This document shows, piece by piece, positions 45,438-54,137 of a stretch of 64,000 bases of DNA. The notes beneath the pieces are model-generated. The model searched no databases. It was not told the DNA's origin and saw nothing but the letters and a program-made list of their open reading frames with translations. Both the position numbers and the translations under genes were made by a program. How positions within the stretch are numbered: position 1 is the first letter of the stretch; the number at the start of each line of letters is the position of its first letter. Source of the DNA: Candidatus Cloacimonadota bacterium (lineage in GTDB: Bacteria > Muiribacteriota > UBA6191); the NCBI GenBank assembly GCA_002402105.1, contig NVVD01000001.1:191256-255255 (forward strand), given 5' to 3'.

Positions 45438-46265
45438 ATGACATTAAAACATTTTAGACCAACCACTCCTTCCCGAAGATTTATGACAGTGAGATCTCAA
45501 GAGGGTTTAGATCAGGTAAAACCTGAAAAATCTTTATTAGCTCCACGTCCTAGAACTGGTGGAAGAAATCATAGTGGGAAGATGACATCTCGACATAGAG
45601 GTGGCGGACATAAGCGTATGTACCGAATCATCGATTTCAAACGTAATAAGGTAGAGATTCCAGCAATCGTTAAATCAATTGAGTACGATCCAAATAGAAG
45701 TGCATTTATTGCTCTATTAGTATTTGTTGATGGAGAAAAAAGATATATTTTAGCTCCAAAAGGATTGAATAAGGGTGATACAGTACTTTCTGGTGAAGAT
45801 GTAGAAATCAAGCCTGGAAATGCTCTTAAACTAAAGAATATACCTGTAGGTTCTTGGATTCATAATATTGAAATCAAGCCTGGTAAGGGTGGCCAAATGG
45901 TTCGTTCTGCAGGTACGGGTGCACAATTAATGGCACTTGATAATGGATATGCTATTTTAAAATTACCTTCTTCAGAAATGAGAAAGATAAACCAAGAATG
46001 TATGGCAACACTTGGTGTTTTGAGTAATTCAGAGCATAGTAGTATTGTCGTAGGTAAAGCTGGTAAAAGTAGATGGTTGGGGATAAAACCTCAAACTCGT
46101 GGAATGGCGATGAACCCTGTTGATCACCCTCACGGTGGTGGAGAAGGGCGATCAAAGTCTGGTCATCATCCAGTGTCTCCTTGGGGTAAACCATGTCGTG
46201 GTCATGTTACTAGAAACAAGAAAAAGTATTCTAATAAGATGATTGTCAAGAAGAGAAAGAAGTAG
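45438..46265 (+). CDS. rplB: 50S ribosomal protein L2
   Basis: 275 residues. [17 protein letters not shown] at the start, [20 protein letters not shown], and the hallmark [20 protein letters not shown] with [12 protein letters not shown], holding the histidine important near the peptidyl-transferase centre. L2 is a core 23S-binding protein needed for subunit joining. Gaps of 14 and 8 bp separate it from its neighbours. Confidence 0.97.
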   Translation: MTLKHFRPTTPSRRFMTVRSQEGLDQVKPEKSLLAPRPRTGGRNHSGKMTSRHRGGGHKRMYRIIDFKRNKVEIPAIVKSIEYDPNRSAFIALLVFVDGEKRYILAPKGLNKGDTVLSGEDVEIKPGNALKLKNIPVGSWIHNIEIKPGKGGQMVRSAGTGAQLMALDNGYAILKLPSSEMRKINQECMATLGVLSNSEHSSIVVGKAGKSRWLGIKPQTRGMAMNPVDHPHGGGEGRSKSGHHPVSPWGKPCRGHVTRNKKKYSNKMIVKKRKK

Positions 46266-46273
46266 GATAATAT

Positions 46274-46558
46274 ATGGCACGTTCATTAAAAAAAGGTCCT
46301 TTCATTGACGAGCATGTAATTAAAAAAGCAAATGTAGCTCGTGCAGATGTTAAGAAACCTGTTATTAAAACTTGGTCAAGAAGAAGTACGATATCTCCTG
46401 ATTTCGTAGGGTTAACTTTTGCAGTTCATAATGGCAGAAAGCATGTTCCAGTTTATATTACTGAAAACATGGTTGGTCATAAGCTTGGAGAATTTGCTCC
46501 AACAAGAACTTATAAAGGTCATCAAGGTTTTTCAGAGAGAAAGGTTTCCTTAAAATAG
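46274..46558 (+). CDS. rpsS: 30S ribosomal protein S19
   Basis: 94 residues. It starts [18 protein letters not shown] and contains [20 protein letters not shown] and [11 protein letters not shown], all canonical. S19 forms a pair with S13 in the 30S head, touching the P-site tRNA and bridge B1. The gene sits 8 bp from rplB and 8 bp from rplV. Confidence 0.96.
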   Translation: MARSLKKGPFIDEHVIKKANVARADVKKPVIKTWSRRSTISPDFVGLTFAVHNGRKHVPVYITENMVGHKLGEFAPTRTYKGHQGFSERKVSLK

Positions 46559-46566
46559 GGGTTGTA

Positions 46567-46899
46567 ATGCAAACAAAAGCACAAGTTAAAAATGTCCGTA
46601 TTGCTCCTCGTAAAATGAGACTTATCATTGATATGGTCCGAGGAAAATCAGTACAGCAAGCACTAGAAGAATTGAAGTTTGCTTCAAAGCGTGGAGTTAT
46701 TGTAATTGAAAAGTTGATTAAATCAGCAACAGCAAATGCAGTAAACAATCATAACATGAGCGATAAAGGACTTTATATTAAAGAAATTTTCGTTGATGAA
46801 GGTATGCCTCTTAAGAGGATCATGCCAAGAGCACGTGGTAAAGCAGATAGATTTATGAAAAAAAGTAGTCATGCAACAATTATCGTTGCGGAAGCTTAG
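46567..46899 (+). CDS. rplV: 50S ribosomal protein L22
   Basis: 110 residues. KNVRIAPRKMRLIIDMVRGK, then KSATANAVNNHN, then the tunnel hairpin ending RIMPRARGKADRFMKKSSH. This hairpin lines the exit tunnel and is a site of macrolide resistance; it shows no deletion. AGGGGTTGTA precedes the ATG. rpsC begins 9 bp downstream. Confidence 0.96.
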   Translation: MQTKAQVKNVRIAPRKMRLIIDMVRGKSVQQALEELKFASKRGVIVIEKLIKSATANAVNNHNMSDKGLYIKEIFVDEGMPLKRIMPRARGKADRFMKKSSHATIIVAEA

Positions 46900-46908
46900 G
46901 AGAAGCAA

Positions 46909-47619
46909 ATGGGACAAAAAGTAAACCCGATTGCTCTACGAGGAGGAATTACTCGAACTTGGGGATCAACATGGTTCGCAGAGGGTAAAACGTTCACTGA
47001 GCATTTACATCAAGATTTGAAGTTAAGAAAATTCATTGAGAAAAAATTCCACAAAAATGGTGTTTCTCATGTTGAAATTGATAGAAAAAGTGATAAATCC
47101 GTGAAGGTAACTATTTTCACAGCAAAGCCTGGTATGATTATCGGTCGAGCTGGTTCTGAGATTGATCGTTTAAGAGGTCAGTTAGAGGGCGTAGTTCAGC
47201 AGAGCGTTTTTATTAATATTAAAGAGATTAAAGATTTTGCAAATAATGCACAATTGGTTGCTGATAATGTTGCTTTTCAACTTGAAAAGCGTACATCATT
47301 CAGAAGAGCAATTAAGCAAGCTATTGGTAGAGCACGTCGAATCGGGTCTAAAGGAATCAAAATTATGGTTTCTGGTAGACTTGGTGGGGCTGATATGGCA
47401 AGAACTGAGCATTACATGGAAGGAAGAATTCCATTGCATACTTTAAGAGCTAACATTGAATATGCACGAGCAAAAGCTTTTACAACGTATGGTGTAACTG
47501 GCGTTAAATGTTGGATTTATAAAGGTGATATCTTCAAAAGAGATTTTACTGTTGTAAAGGCTCCAAAAGAGCAGTCTAACAACAGAAACAATAAAAGAAG
47601 AAATAATACTAAAAAGTAG
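46909..47619 (+). CDS. rpsC: 30S ribosomal protein S3
   Basis: 236 residues. It starts MGQKVNPIALRGGITRTWGS, and the KH domain carries GMIIGRAGSEIDRLRGQL. The C-domain has GRLGGADMARTEHYMEGRIP and LHTLRANIEYARAKA. A short Asn/Arg/Lys-rich tail (SNNRNNKRRNNTKK) ends the protein. S3 sits at the mRNA entry tunnel and has helicase activity with S4. Unusually, a 219-bp structured gap rather than rplP follows at once. Confidence 0.96.
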   Translation: MGQKVNPIALRGGITRTWGSTWFAEGKTFTEHLHQDLKLRKFIEKKFHKNGVSHVEIDRKSDKSVKVTIFTAKPGMIIGRAGSEIDRLRGQLEGVVQQSVFINIKEIKDFANNAQLVADNVAFQLEKRTSFRRAIKQAIGRARRIGSKGIKIMVSGRLGGADMARTEHYMEGRIPLHTLRANIEYARAKAFTTYGVTGVKCWIYKGDIFKRDFTVVKAPKEQSNNRNNKRRNNTKK

Positions 47620-47838
47620 TTAATTTTTGATGAGTTCATTTTATTTTGTAGTTTAAAACAAAATAATTTTACTTGGGTAAAGCCTTTGTTTATGGGGGTT
47701 TAGTTAATTAAACACTCGAATTCATCAAGATTGATTGAAATAAAAAATTATTTATCTTTACATAAGAGTGTCAATATATTATATTGCACTCTTATTTTTT
47801 TTATGTAGAGAAATTCATCTCTACGTGATGGAGGATAT
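47620..47838 (+). promoter_or_regulatory. Structured element splitting the S10 operon between rpsC and rplP
   Basis: 219 non-coding bp where most bacteria have almost none. Stems seen: outer stem 47627-47637 with 47718-47728 (11 bp, one G-U); 47641-47649 with 47658-47666 (9 bp, perfect); 47698-47702 with 47709-47713; the long terminator-like hairpin 47762-47795 with T8; and GTAGAGA (47805-47811) with TCTCTAC (47818-47824), five bases before the rplP ribosome-binding site GGAGG. Only 36 bases separate the T-tract from the ATG, too few for an independent promoter, so control by attenuation is plausible. No ORF or tRNA is present. Confidence 0.65.
47762..47802 (+). terminator. Strong terminator-like hairpin upstream of rplP
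   Basis: ATAAGAGTG (47762-47770) pairs with CACTCTTAT (47787-47795), and CAATAT (47772-47777) with ATATTG (47781-47786), leaving one bulged T and a 3-base loop. A run of eight T covers 47795-47802. By form it is a full intrinsic terminator, inside a ribosomal protein operon. Confidence 0.8.
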
Positions 47839-48270
47839 ATGTTAATCCCAAGAAAGGCTAAATTTAGAAAGCCACACAAGGGGAAAATACAAGGTAAGTC
47901 TCACCGTGGGAATTATGTTGCATTTGGTGACTTTGGACTGCAATCATTGGAAAGTTTTTGGATGACTAACCAACAGATTGAAGCTTGCAGAGTAACAATC
48001 AACAGAAGACTCAAAAAAGGTGGAAAGCTTTGGATAAGAATTTTCCCTCAATTACAAATAACCAAGAAGCCCGCTGAAACCAGAATGGGTAAGGGGAAAG
48101 GTTCTCCTGATTCGTGGGTAGCTGTTATTAAACCAGGTAGAGTAATTTTTGAAGTCGGTGGTGCAGATCCAGCTCTTGCTAGAGAAGCATTGAAACAAGC
48201 CGCTTATAAATTGCCTGTAAAAGCAGTAATTGTAGACAGATTAAATGTTGGAGGAGAGAAGTTATCATGA
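47839..48270 (+). CDS. rplP: 50S ribosomal protein L16
   Basis: 143 residues (136 in E. coli). [20 protein letters not shown], the GDFGLQSLE region, and [20 protein letters not shown] are canonical; the arginine of RMGKGKG is the one hydroxylated in E. coli. L16 contacts A-site tRNA. It is the first gene after the structured gap, has a GGAGG ribosome-binding site, and overlaps rpmC by 4 bases. Confidence 0.96.
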   Translation: MLIPRKAKFRKPHKGKIQGKSHRGNYVAFGDFGLQSLESFWMTNQQIEACRVTINRRLKKGGKLWIRIFPQLQITKKPAETRMGKGKGSPDSWVAVIKPGRVIFEVGGADPALAREALKQAAYKLPVKAVIVDRLNVGGEKLS

Positions 48271-48452
48271 AAACGTCAGAAATTAAAAAGCTGAGTAGCG
48301 AAGAAATGGCTGTTAAATTAGAAGCAGCTAGAAAAGAACTATTCAATTTGAAAATGAGAAAGGCGATTGGTCAATTAGATAAAACTTCTAGAATCCAGTC
48401 AGTAAAAAAGAGTATAGCGAAAATTCTAACTATTCAAAAAGAATTAGCGTAA
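48267..48452 (+). CDS. rpmC: 50S ribosomal protein L29
   Basis: 61 residues, two helices. ELFNLKMRKAIGQLDKTSRI is the conserved core. L29 lies beside L23 near the tunnel exit. The ATG overlaps the rplP stop (ATGA), so the two are translationally coupled. Confidence 0.95.
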   Translation: MKTSEIKKLSSEEMAVKLEAARKELFNLKMRKAIGQLDKTSRIQSVKKSIAKILTIQKELA

Positions 48453-48471
48453 AACTTAAGTGAGGAATGAA

Positions 48472-48732
48472 ATGGAACAAGTGAGAAAAGCTCCTAAGCT
48501 TATTTCAGGGGTTGTAAGTTCAACAGCAATGCAAAAAACAGCAAAGCTAGAAATTATTTATATTGAACAACATCCTTTGTATAAAAAGCACATGAAGCGT
48601 AAAAAAACACTTCTTTTTCATGATGAAAATGAAGTATGCAAAGTTGGAGACACAGTTAACATCGTAGAATGTAGACCATTGTCAAAATCTAAGCATTATA
48701 GGTTTGTAGGTAAAGTGGAGAACGCGTCTTAG
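48472..48732 (+). CDS. rpsQ: 30S ribosomal protein S17
   Basis: 86 residues from the ATG at 48472, preferred over a GTG at 48460 because GAGGAAT precedes it. KLISGVVSSTAMQKTAKLEI and the HPLYKKHMKRKKTLLFHDEN region show the S17 OB-fold. It binds the 5' domain of 16S rRNA early in assembly. Gaps are 19 bp from rpmC and 11 bp to rplN. Confidence 0.95.
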   Translation: MEQVRKAPKLISGVVSSTAMQKTAKLEIIYIEQHPLYKKHMKRKKTLLFHDENEVCKVGDTVNIVECRPLSKSKHYRFVGKVENAS

Positions 48733-48743
48733 CGAGGTAAATT

Positions 48744-49112
48744 ATGATTCAAGCACAAACAAGAGTAAAAATCGCTGATAATAGCGGTGCTAGAGAATTG
48801 ATGGCCTTCAAGGTTCTTGGTGGTTCAAAACGACGATATGCATCAGTTGGTGATGTTGTTGTGGGTACTGTTAAGGTGGCTGCTCCAGGTGGAAGTGTAA
48901 AAAAGAAAGATGTAGTTAGAGCTGTAATCGTTCGTACAAAAAAAGAAATCAGACGACCAGATGGTAGTTGGATTCAGTTTGACGAAAATGCTGCTGTAAT
49001 TGTTGATAAAGCTGGTAACCCTAAGGGTACTCGTGTTTTCGGTCCGGTAGCTCGTGAATTACGTGCGAAAAACTTCATGAAAATAGTATCTCTAGCTCCA
49101 GAAGTGATATAA
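48744..49112 (+). CDS. rplN: 50S ribosomal protein L14
   Basis: 122 residues, exactly the family length. [40 protein letters not shown] and [20 protein letters not shown] are canonical. L14 forms bridge B5 to the 30S subunit and is the docking site of the RsfS silencing factor. 9 bp to rplX. Confidence 0.97.
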   Translation: MIQAQTRVKIADNSGARELMAFKVLGGSKRRYASVGDVVVGTVKVAAPGGSVKKKDVVRAVIVRTKKEIRRPDGSWIQFDENAAVIVDKAGNPKGTRVFGPVARELRAKNFMKIVSLAPEVI

Positions 49113-49121
49113 GGTGTTGCA

Positions 49122-49445
49122 ATGATGAATTCCAAAATTAAACTAAAAAAAGGTGATTTGGTTGAAGTTATCGCTGGCAAAGACAAAGGTAAACAGGGTG
49201 CGATTTTAAAAATAGATCGTAAAAAAGATCGTGTTACCGTTGAAAAAATTAATATTGTAAAAAAGCATATTAAGCGTAGCGAAGGCCAAGTCGGAGAAAT
49301 TCGAGAGATCGAAGCAGCACTTCACATTTCCAATGTCATGATTGTAGACCCAAAATCGGGTAAACCGACTAGAATTGGTTACAAATTCCTAGAAGACGGA
49401 AAGAAAGTCAGAGTAGCAAAAAGCTCTGGTGAAGAGTTAGGGTAG
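49122..49445 (+). CDS. rplX: 50S ribosomal protein L24
   Basis: 107 residues. The KOW motif reads [37 protein letters not shown] and [18 protein letters not shown] follow. L24 starts 50S assembly and lies by the tunnel exit. Two ATGs are adjacent (49122 and 49125), so the exact start may be one codon later. 5 bp to rplE. Confidence 0.95.
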   Translation: MMNSKIKLKKGDLVEVIAGKDKGKQGAILKIDRKKDRVTVEKINIVKKHIKRSEGQVGEIREIEAALHISNVMIVDPKSGKPTRIGYKFLEDGKKVRVAKSSGEELG

Positions 49446-49450
49446 GTAAA

Positions 49451-50008
49451 ATGTTAGTATTAGAAAAAAAATACAAAGAAGAAGTCGTACCAGCACTTAT
49501 GAAAGAGTTTAATTACTCAAATATAATGTGTGTACCAAAACTAGAAAAGATGACAATAAATATTGGCGTCGGTGATGCTAAAGACAATAAAAAATTAATT
49601 GAGTCTTCAGCAAAAGAGCTAGAAACAATTACAGGTCAAAAAGTGGTTGTGACTAAAGCAAAAAAGTCACTTTCAAACTTTAAAATCCGTGAAGGAATGG
49701 CAATTGGTGTTAAGGTTACTTTAAGAGGTAATAATATGTATCACTTCTTAACTAAACTTATATCAGCAGCTTTACCTCGAGTTCGAGATTTCCAAGGACT
49801 CTCAAGAAAATCTTGTGATGGACGTGGAAATTACAACTTAGGGATTAAAGAGCAATTGATTTTTCCTGAAATTGAGTATGACAAAATTGATAAAATGCGT
49901 GGTATGAATATAACAATCGGAACAAGTGCAACAACAAATGATGAAGCAGTTGCTCTTCTTGAAGGATTAGGTATGCCTTTTATAAAAAAACAAGATGGAG
50001 GGAAGTAA
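49451..50008 (+). CDS. rplE: 50S ribosomal protein L5
   Basis: 185 residues. [55 protein letters not shown] and [19 protein letters not shown] are the diagnostic stretches. L5 binds 5S rRNA with L18 and L25 in the central protuberance. The stop shares one base with the rpsN ATG (TAATG). Confidence 0.96.
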   Translation: MLVLEKKYKEEVVPALMKEFNYSNIMCVPKLEKMTINIGVGDAKDNKKLIESSAKELETITGQKVVVTKAKKSLSNFKIREGMAIGVKVTLRGNNMYHFLTKLISAALPRVRDFQGLSRKSCDGRGNYNLGIKEQLIFPEIEYDKIDKMRGMNITIGTSATTNDEAVALLEGLGMPFIKKQDGGK

Positions 50009-50193
50009 TGGCTAAGAAATCAATGGTAGCTAAGCAGAAGCGGACTCCAAAGTTTAAAGTACGCCAGTATAATAGATGTGGTGTATGTGGGCGTCCAAGA
50101 GGATATATTCGTAGGTTTGATATGTGTAGAATTTGCTTTCGTGAACTTGCTGGAAACTTAATGATTCCAGGAATTTACAAAGCAAGCTGGTAG
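50008..50193 (+). CDS. rpsN: 30S ribosomal protein S14, zinc-binding (type Z)
   Basis: 61 residues, the short zinc-dependent form rather than the ~100-residue zinc-free form. The four ligands are C24, C27, C40 and C43 (CGVC...CRIC). Its presence in the spc operon as the only S14 in view suggests zinc-dependent 30S heads unless a second copy exists elsewhere. It overlaps rplE by 1 base. Confidence 0.97.
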   Translation: MAKKSMVAKQKRTPKFKVRQYNRCGVCGRPRGYIRRFDMCRICFRELAGNLMIPGIYKASW

Positions 50194-50207
50194 GAGGGTA
50201 GTCAATT

Positions 50208-50600
50208 ATGATGACTGATCCAATAGCTGATATGTTAACTCGCGTTAGAAACGCGAACAGAAATCTTACTCCGGTAGTTTCCATGCCTGTATCTAAAATG
50301 AAAGTAGCTATAGCACAAGTGCTTACTGCTGAAGGATACATTGAAAAGTATGAAGAAACTGGAGAAGGCGTAGAGAAAAAAATTAATTTACATTTAAAAT
50401 ATAATAAAGGTAAAGCTGTTATAACTGGTCTTAAAAAGATTTCAAAACCAGGTTTACGTGTTTATTGTGGTAAGTCTTCTATACCTCGTGTATTAGGTGG
50501 ATTAGGTGTAGCTGTTCTGTCAACAAATAAGGGTATCTTAGCTGGTAAAAAAGCAAAAGAAGCTAATGTTGGTGGAGAAGTCTTATTCCATATCTGGTAA
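50208..50600 (+). CDS. rpsH: 30S ribosomal protein S8
   Basis: 130 residues. TDPIADMLTRVRNANRN at the start; the C-terminal half has ISKPGLRVYCGKSSIPRVLG, GLGVAVLSTNKGIL and VGGEVLFHIW. S8 binds helix 21 of 16S rRNA and in E. coli represses the spc operon at the rplE start; a matching site was not recognised here. GGAGGG precedes the ATG. Confidence 0.96.
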   Translation: MMTDPIADMLTRVRNANRNLTPVVSMPVSKMKVAIAQVLTAEGYIEKYEETGEGVEKKINLHLKYNKGKAVITGLKKISKPGLRVYCGKSSIPRVLGGLGVAVLSTNKGILAGKKAKEANVGGEVLFHIW

Positions 50601-50610
50601 GGAGTTTAAA

Positions 50611-51174
50611 ATGGAAGCAAAATTAAGAGTATCTAGAATAGGTAGAACTCCTGTTGTTATTCCGGCTGATGTAAAAGTCGGAATCAACGGGCAAGTTGTA
50701 GCTGTTGAGGGAAAATTAGGAAAATTACAAATTGATGTTCGTCCAGAAGTGTCTGTTGAGCAGGCTGATGGCAAAGTTTTAGTAAAGGTAGCGGGAGACA
50801 ATAAACTTGTTCGTTCTTTACATGGTTTAACTAGAGCATTAATTAATAATATGGTTACTGGTGTAAGTATTGGCTTTGAAAAAAGTTTGACTTTAATCGG
50901 TGTTGGTTATAGAGCATCTGTTATTGGTAAAAAAATAAAATTAGAGGTTGGAAAATCTCATGAAGTTTTATTAGATATACCAGAAGGTATCACAGCAGAA
51001 GTAAGTAAAAAGCAAGATAATATCATCCTTAAGGGATGCGATAAATGTCATGTTGGACAATTTGCAGCTGTTATCATGAAAGAAAGACCTGTTGAACCTT
51101 ATAAAGGTAAGGGAATTCGAATCACTGGTACACATGTTAAACTTAAAGCTGGTAAAAAAGCTGGTAAGAAATAG
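50611..51174 (+). CDS. rplF: 50S ribosomal protein L6
   Basis: 187 residues from ATG 50611, preceded by AAGGAG; the frame is open further upstream but overlaps rpsH. LRVSRIGRTPVVIPADVKV at the start, LIGVGYRASVIGKKIKLEVG in the middle and the YKGKGIRITGTHVKLKAGKK tail are canonical. L6 lies near the sarcin-ricin loop. The C-terminal Lys/Gly tail is slightly long. Confidence 0.96.
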   Translation: MEAKLRVSRIGRTPVVIPADVKVGINGQVVAVEGKLGKLQIDVRPEVSVEQADGKVLVKVAGDNKLVRSLHGLTRALINNMVTGVSIGFEKSLTLIGVGYRASVIGKKIKLEVGKSHEVLLDIPEGITAEVSKKQDNIILKGCDKCHVGQFAAVIMKERPVEPYKGKGIRITGTHVKLKAGKKAGKK

Positions 51175-51182
51175 GATTAATA

Positions 51183-51551
51183 ATGGCAGATATTAAAAAT
51201 AAAGCAGAACGTCGTGTAATGCGACATGCAAGAGTAAGAAAAAGAATAGCTGGAACAGAAGCACAGCCAAGATTGGTTGTTTTTAGAAGTTCTAAGCATC
51301 TTTATGCTCAAGTGGTGAATGATGATGCAAATGTTACTATTACTGGAGCATCAACATTAAGCCCTGAAATTAAAGAAACAATTGCAGGAAAAACAAGATC
51401 TGAGCAGGCAACCGAACTTGGTAAATTAATCTCTAAAAAGATGAAAGACAAGTCTATTGAAAAAGTTGTTTTTGATAGAAATGGTTACCCATATCACGGA
51501 ATTGTTAAATTAATCGCAGAAGCTGTAAGAGCTGAAAAACTGCTTAACTAA
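51183..51551 (+). CDS. rplR: 50S ribosomal protein L18
   Basis: 122 residues. RHARVRKRIAGTEAQPRLVV, FRSSKHLYAQVVNDD and FDRNGYPYHGIVKLIAEAVR are conserved. L18 binds 5S rRNA in the central protuberance. Gaps of 8 bp from rplF and 12 bp to rpsE. Confidence 0.96.
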   Translation: MADIKNKAERRVMRHARVRKRIAGTEAQPRLVVFRSSKHLYAQVVNDDANVTITGASTLSPEIKETIAGKTRSEQATELGKLISKKMKDKSIEKVVFDRNGYPYHGIVKLIAEAVRAEKLLN

Positions 51552-51563
51552 GGGGAGTAGAAA

Positions 51564-52193
51564 ATGTCTGAAGTTAAAAATGAAACTAAAGATGTACAAG
51601 CTGAAGTGACAGTAGTTGAAGAGAAGGTTTCTGAAGTAGGAAAACTAGATCTTCAAACTAAAGTATCTGAAGCTGATGTTAAAGGATTCAAGCAAACAGA
51701 AATGTCAGAAGATGGTCAAGAGTTAATCGAGACCGTCGTAAGAATTTCAAGAGTTGCTAAAGTTGTAAAAGGTGGACGTAGATTCAGCTTTTCAGCTGTG
51801 TCTGTTGTTGGTGACGGAGATGGACAAGTTGGTGTTGGATTAGGTAAAGCTAATGAAGTACCAAATGCAATCCAAAAAAGCTTCGAAGCTGCAAAAAAAA
51901 ATATGATAAAAACTGTTATTGTTGATGGAACTGTACCTCATGAAGTATTTGTAAAAGTTGGAGCAGGTAAGATTTTACTTAAGCCTGCATCTCCTGGTAC
52001 AGGTATTAAAGCTGGGGGAAGTGTTCGTGCTGTTGTAGAGGCAGTAGGAATCAAAAACATTCTTTCAAAATCTTTAGGGTCTAACAACCCAGTTAACGTT
52101 GTTAAAGCTACTATTGAAGCTTTATCTCAAATGAAATCTATTGAAGAGATTTGTGAGTTGAGAGGTCGAACACGTGACGAGATTTACAAGTAA
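51564..52193 (+). CDS. rpsE: 30S ribosomal protein S5 with acidic N-terminal extension
   Basis: 209 residues against ~166 in E. coli. The core starts near residue 52 ([20 protein letters not shown]) and includes [40 protein letters not shown] and YGSTNP-equivalent [18 protein letters not shown]. Residues ~1-50 are an extra Glu/Val/Lys-rich, net acidic segment with a VEEKVSEV repeat character. GGGGAG lies just before the ATG, so the longer start is real. S5 guards the mRNA entry and accuracy. Confidence 0.95.
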   Translation: MSEVKNETKDVQAEVTVVEEKVSEVGKLDLQTKVSEADVKGFKQTEMSEDGQELIETVVRISRVAKVVKGGRRFSFSAVSVVGDGDGQVGVGLGKANEVPNAIQKSFEAAKKNMIKTVIVDGTVPHEVFVKVGAGKILLKPASPGTGIKAGGSVRAVVEAVGIKNILSKSLGSNNPVNVVKATIEALSQMKSIEEICELRGRTRDEIYK

Positions 52194-52205
52194 AAGGGGT
52201 GTATC

Positions 52206-52388
52206 GTGAGTTCTAAAATTCGTGTAACACAGATAAAAAGTAGAATAGGTTCTTCAAAAAGACAATGTGCAAATCTTGATGCTCTTGGGCTTCATAAGTT
52301 AAATGATTCACGAGATCATGAAGTTAAACCTGAAATAACTGGTATGATTAACAAGGTTGCACATCTTGTTAAAGTAGAAGAAATATAA
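52206..52388 (+). CDS. rpmD: 50S ribosomal protein L30
   Basis: 60 residues with a GTG start after AAAGGGG. RVTQIKSRIGSSKRQCANLD and ALGLHKLNDSRDHEVKPEI match L30, including the LGL-H-KLND pattern. It binds 5S-adjacent 23S rRNA. The gene is missing in some phyla, so its presence is mildly informative. Confidence 0.94.
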   Translation: MSSKIRVTQIKSRIGSSKRQCANLDALGLHKLNDSRDHEVKPEITGMINKVAHLVKVEEI

Positions 52389-52407
52389 TTATATATTGGA
52401 GATAGAT

Positions 52408-52848
52408 ATGTTAAGTCTAAATTCCGTTAAAAAAAGTAAAGCTCGCAAGTCATCTAAACGATTTAGTTTAGGTTGGGGTGCTGGTTCAAAAACAGCTGGT
52501 AGAGGGACAAAAGGTCAAAAATCAAGATCTGGTTCTCATATGCCATATGCAGGTTTTGAGGGTGGACAAACTCCTTTGTACATCCGTTTACCAAAAAGAG
52601 GCTTTAGAAATCCATTCAGAACAGAATATGTTCCTGTTGGGATTGGGATTTTGAATAAATTTGAAGAGGGTAGTGTTGTTGGACCTGAGCAATTGCTTGA
52701 AATAGGTGCAGTTAGAAACGCTTCTCAATTGGTTAAAATTGTTGCAAATGGTGAGTTGACAAAAAAACTTACGGTTAAGGCACACGGTTTTTCCCAGACT
52801 TCGATTTCTAAGATTAAAAGTCTTGGTGGAACAGTAGAGGAGCTATAG
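52408..52848 (+). CDS. rplO: 50S ribosomal protein L15
   Basis: 146 residues from ATG 52408, with GGAGAT upstream; a TTG at 52396 overlaps that site. LSLNSVKKSKARKSSKRFSL, GRGTKGQKSRSG, FEGGQTPLYIRLPKRGFRN and the C-terminal VKAHGFSQTSISKIKSLGG are typical. The last base of its TAG is the first base of the secY GTG. Confidence 0.95.
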   Translation: MLSLNSVKKSKARKSSKRFSLGWGAGSKTAGRGTKGQKSRSGSHMPYAGFEGGQTPLYIRLPKRGFRNPFRTEYVPVGIGILNKFEEGSVVGPEQLLEIGAVRNASQLVKIVANGELTKKLTVKAHGFSQTSISKIKSLGGTVEEL

Positions 52849-54134
52849 TGTTAAATATACTCTCAAATTCTTGGAGAATAGATGAACTAAGAAGTAGAAT
52901 TCTTTTTACTTTAGCAATGATTGCTGTTTTTCGTTTAGGTTGTCAAATACCAACTCCAGGTATCAATCCAGAAGAAATGGCCAGATTTTTTGAAGGTCAA
53001 GAAGGTGTTCTAGGTTTCTTGAATATGTTTTCTGGAGGAGCTCTTGAGAGATTCAGTGTATTTTCACTAGGGATTGCTCCTTACATCAATGCTTCTATTA
53101 TTATGCAACTTTTGGTATATGTTGTACCATATCTTGAAAGACTGCAAAAAGAAGATGGAAGTGAAGGACGTAAGAAAATTCAATTATATACTAAGTACGG
53201 TACAATCGTACTTGGTGTAATACAAGCTTTAGGTATAACCCAATGGTTAGAAAGTAAAGGCGGAATTGTAATTAATCCAGGATGGGGTTTTACATTTATG
53301 GCCGTTGTTACTTTAGCTGCTGGAACTGCCTTTATTATGTGGCTTGGTGAACAAATGACTCAAAATGGAATAGGCAACGGAATGTCTCTGTTAATTACAG
53401 CAGGTATTTTAGCTACATTTCCTCAAGCGATTGTTCAAACTATTATGGTGACAGACTTTACAAGTGCTCCAGATCTAATTAGATTTGGGGGTATTACAGC
53501 AATTTGCTTGTTTGTTATTGCTGCTATTGTGTTCATGCAAGATGGAGTTCGTAAGATTCCAATTCAGCATGCTAAACGTAATAGTGGTGGGAGAAATTAT
53601 GGTGGAATGAAAAGTTTTATTCCATTAAAAGTAAATATGGCTGGCGTTATACCGTTGATCTTTGCATCATCGATTATGATGTTTCCTCCAATCATCTTTG
53701 GTTGGTTACATAGTAAATCTCCTAATGAATGGTTTGAAATGGGAATCTTCTATTTTGGACATACACATTGGTTTTTCTTGACAAGTTCTTCTCTTTTGAT
53801 TATTCTCTTCACTTATTTTTATACAGCAATTCAGTTAAATCCTACGGAGATGGCTGAAAACCTGAAAAAGTATGGTGGTTTTATACCTGGCATCCGTGCT
53901 GGTAGAAAAACAGCAGAGTTTATCGACAGAATCGTAACTAGAATAACATTAGCTGGAGCGTTATTTTTAGCAGTAATTGCTTTAATACCTTCTTTAATGG
54001 CTAAATATTTAGCGGTTACTTTTTACTTCGGTGGAACTAGTTTATTAATTGTAGTAAGTGTAATGGTTGATACTGTTCGACAGATGGAATCTTATATGGT
54101 CGAAAGACAATATGATGGTTTCATGAAGAGCTAA
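52848..54134 (+). CDS. secY: Protein translocase subunit SecY
   Basis: 428 residues, ten membrane helices. Recognisable are FRLGCQIPTPGINPEEMARF, MFSGGALERFSVFSLGIAPY with INASIIMQLL (TM2), QNGIGNGMSLLI and RKIPIQHAKR in the cytosolic loops, and the C-terminal GGTSLLIVVSVMVDTVRQME with YDGFMKS. SecY forms the protein-conducting channel of the inner membrane. GTG start overlapping rplO by 1 base; adk follows 3 bp after. Confidence 0.97.
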   Translation: MLNILSNSWRIDELRSRILFTLAMIAVFRLGCQIPTPGINPEEMARFFEGQEGVLGFLNMFSGGALERFSVFSLGIAPYINASIIMQLLVYVVPYLERLQKEDGSEGRKKIQLYTKYGTIVLGVIQALGITQWLESKGGIVINPGWGFTFMAVVTLAAGTAFIMWLGEQMTQNGIGNGMSLLITAGILATFPQAIVQTIMVTDFTSAPDLIRFGGITAICLFVIAAIVFMQDGVRKIPIQHAKRNSGGRNYGGMKSFIPLKVNMAGVIPLIFASSIMMFPPIIFGWLHSKSPNEWFEMGIFYFGHTHWFFLTSSSLLIILFTYFYTAIQLNPTEMAENLKKYGGFIPGIRAGRKTAEFIDRIVTRITLAGALFLAVIALIPSLMAKYLAVTFYFGGTSLLIVVSVMVDTVRQMESYMVERQYDGFMKS

Positions 54135-54137
54135 AAA

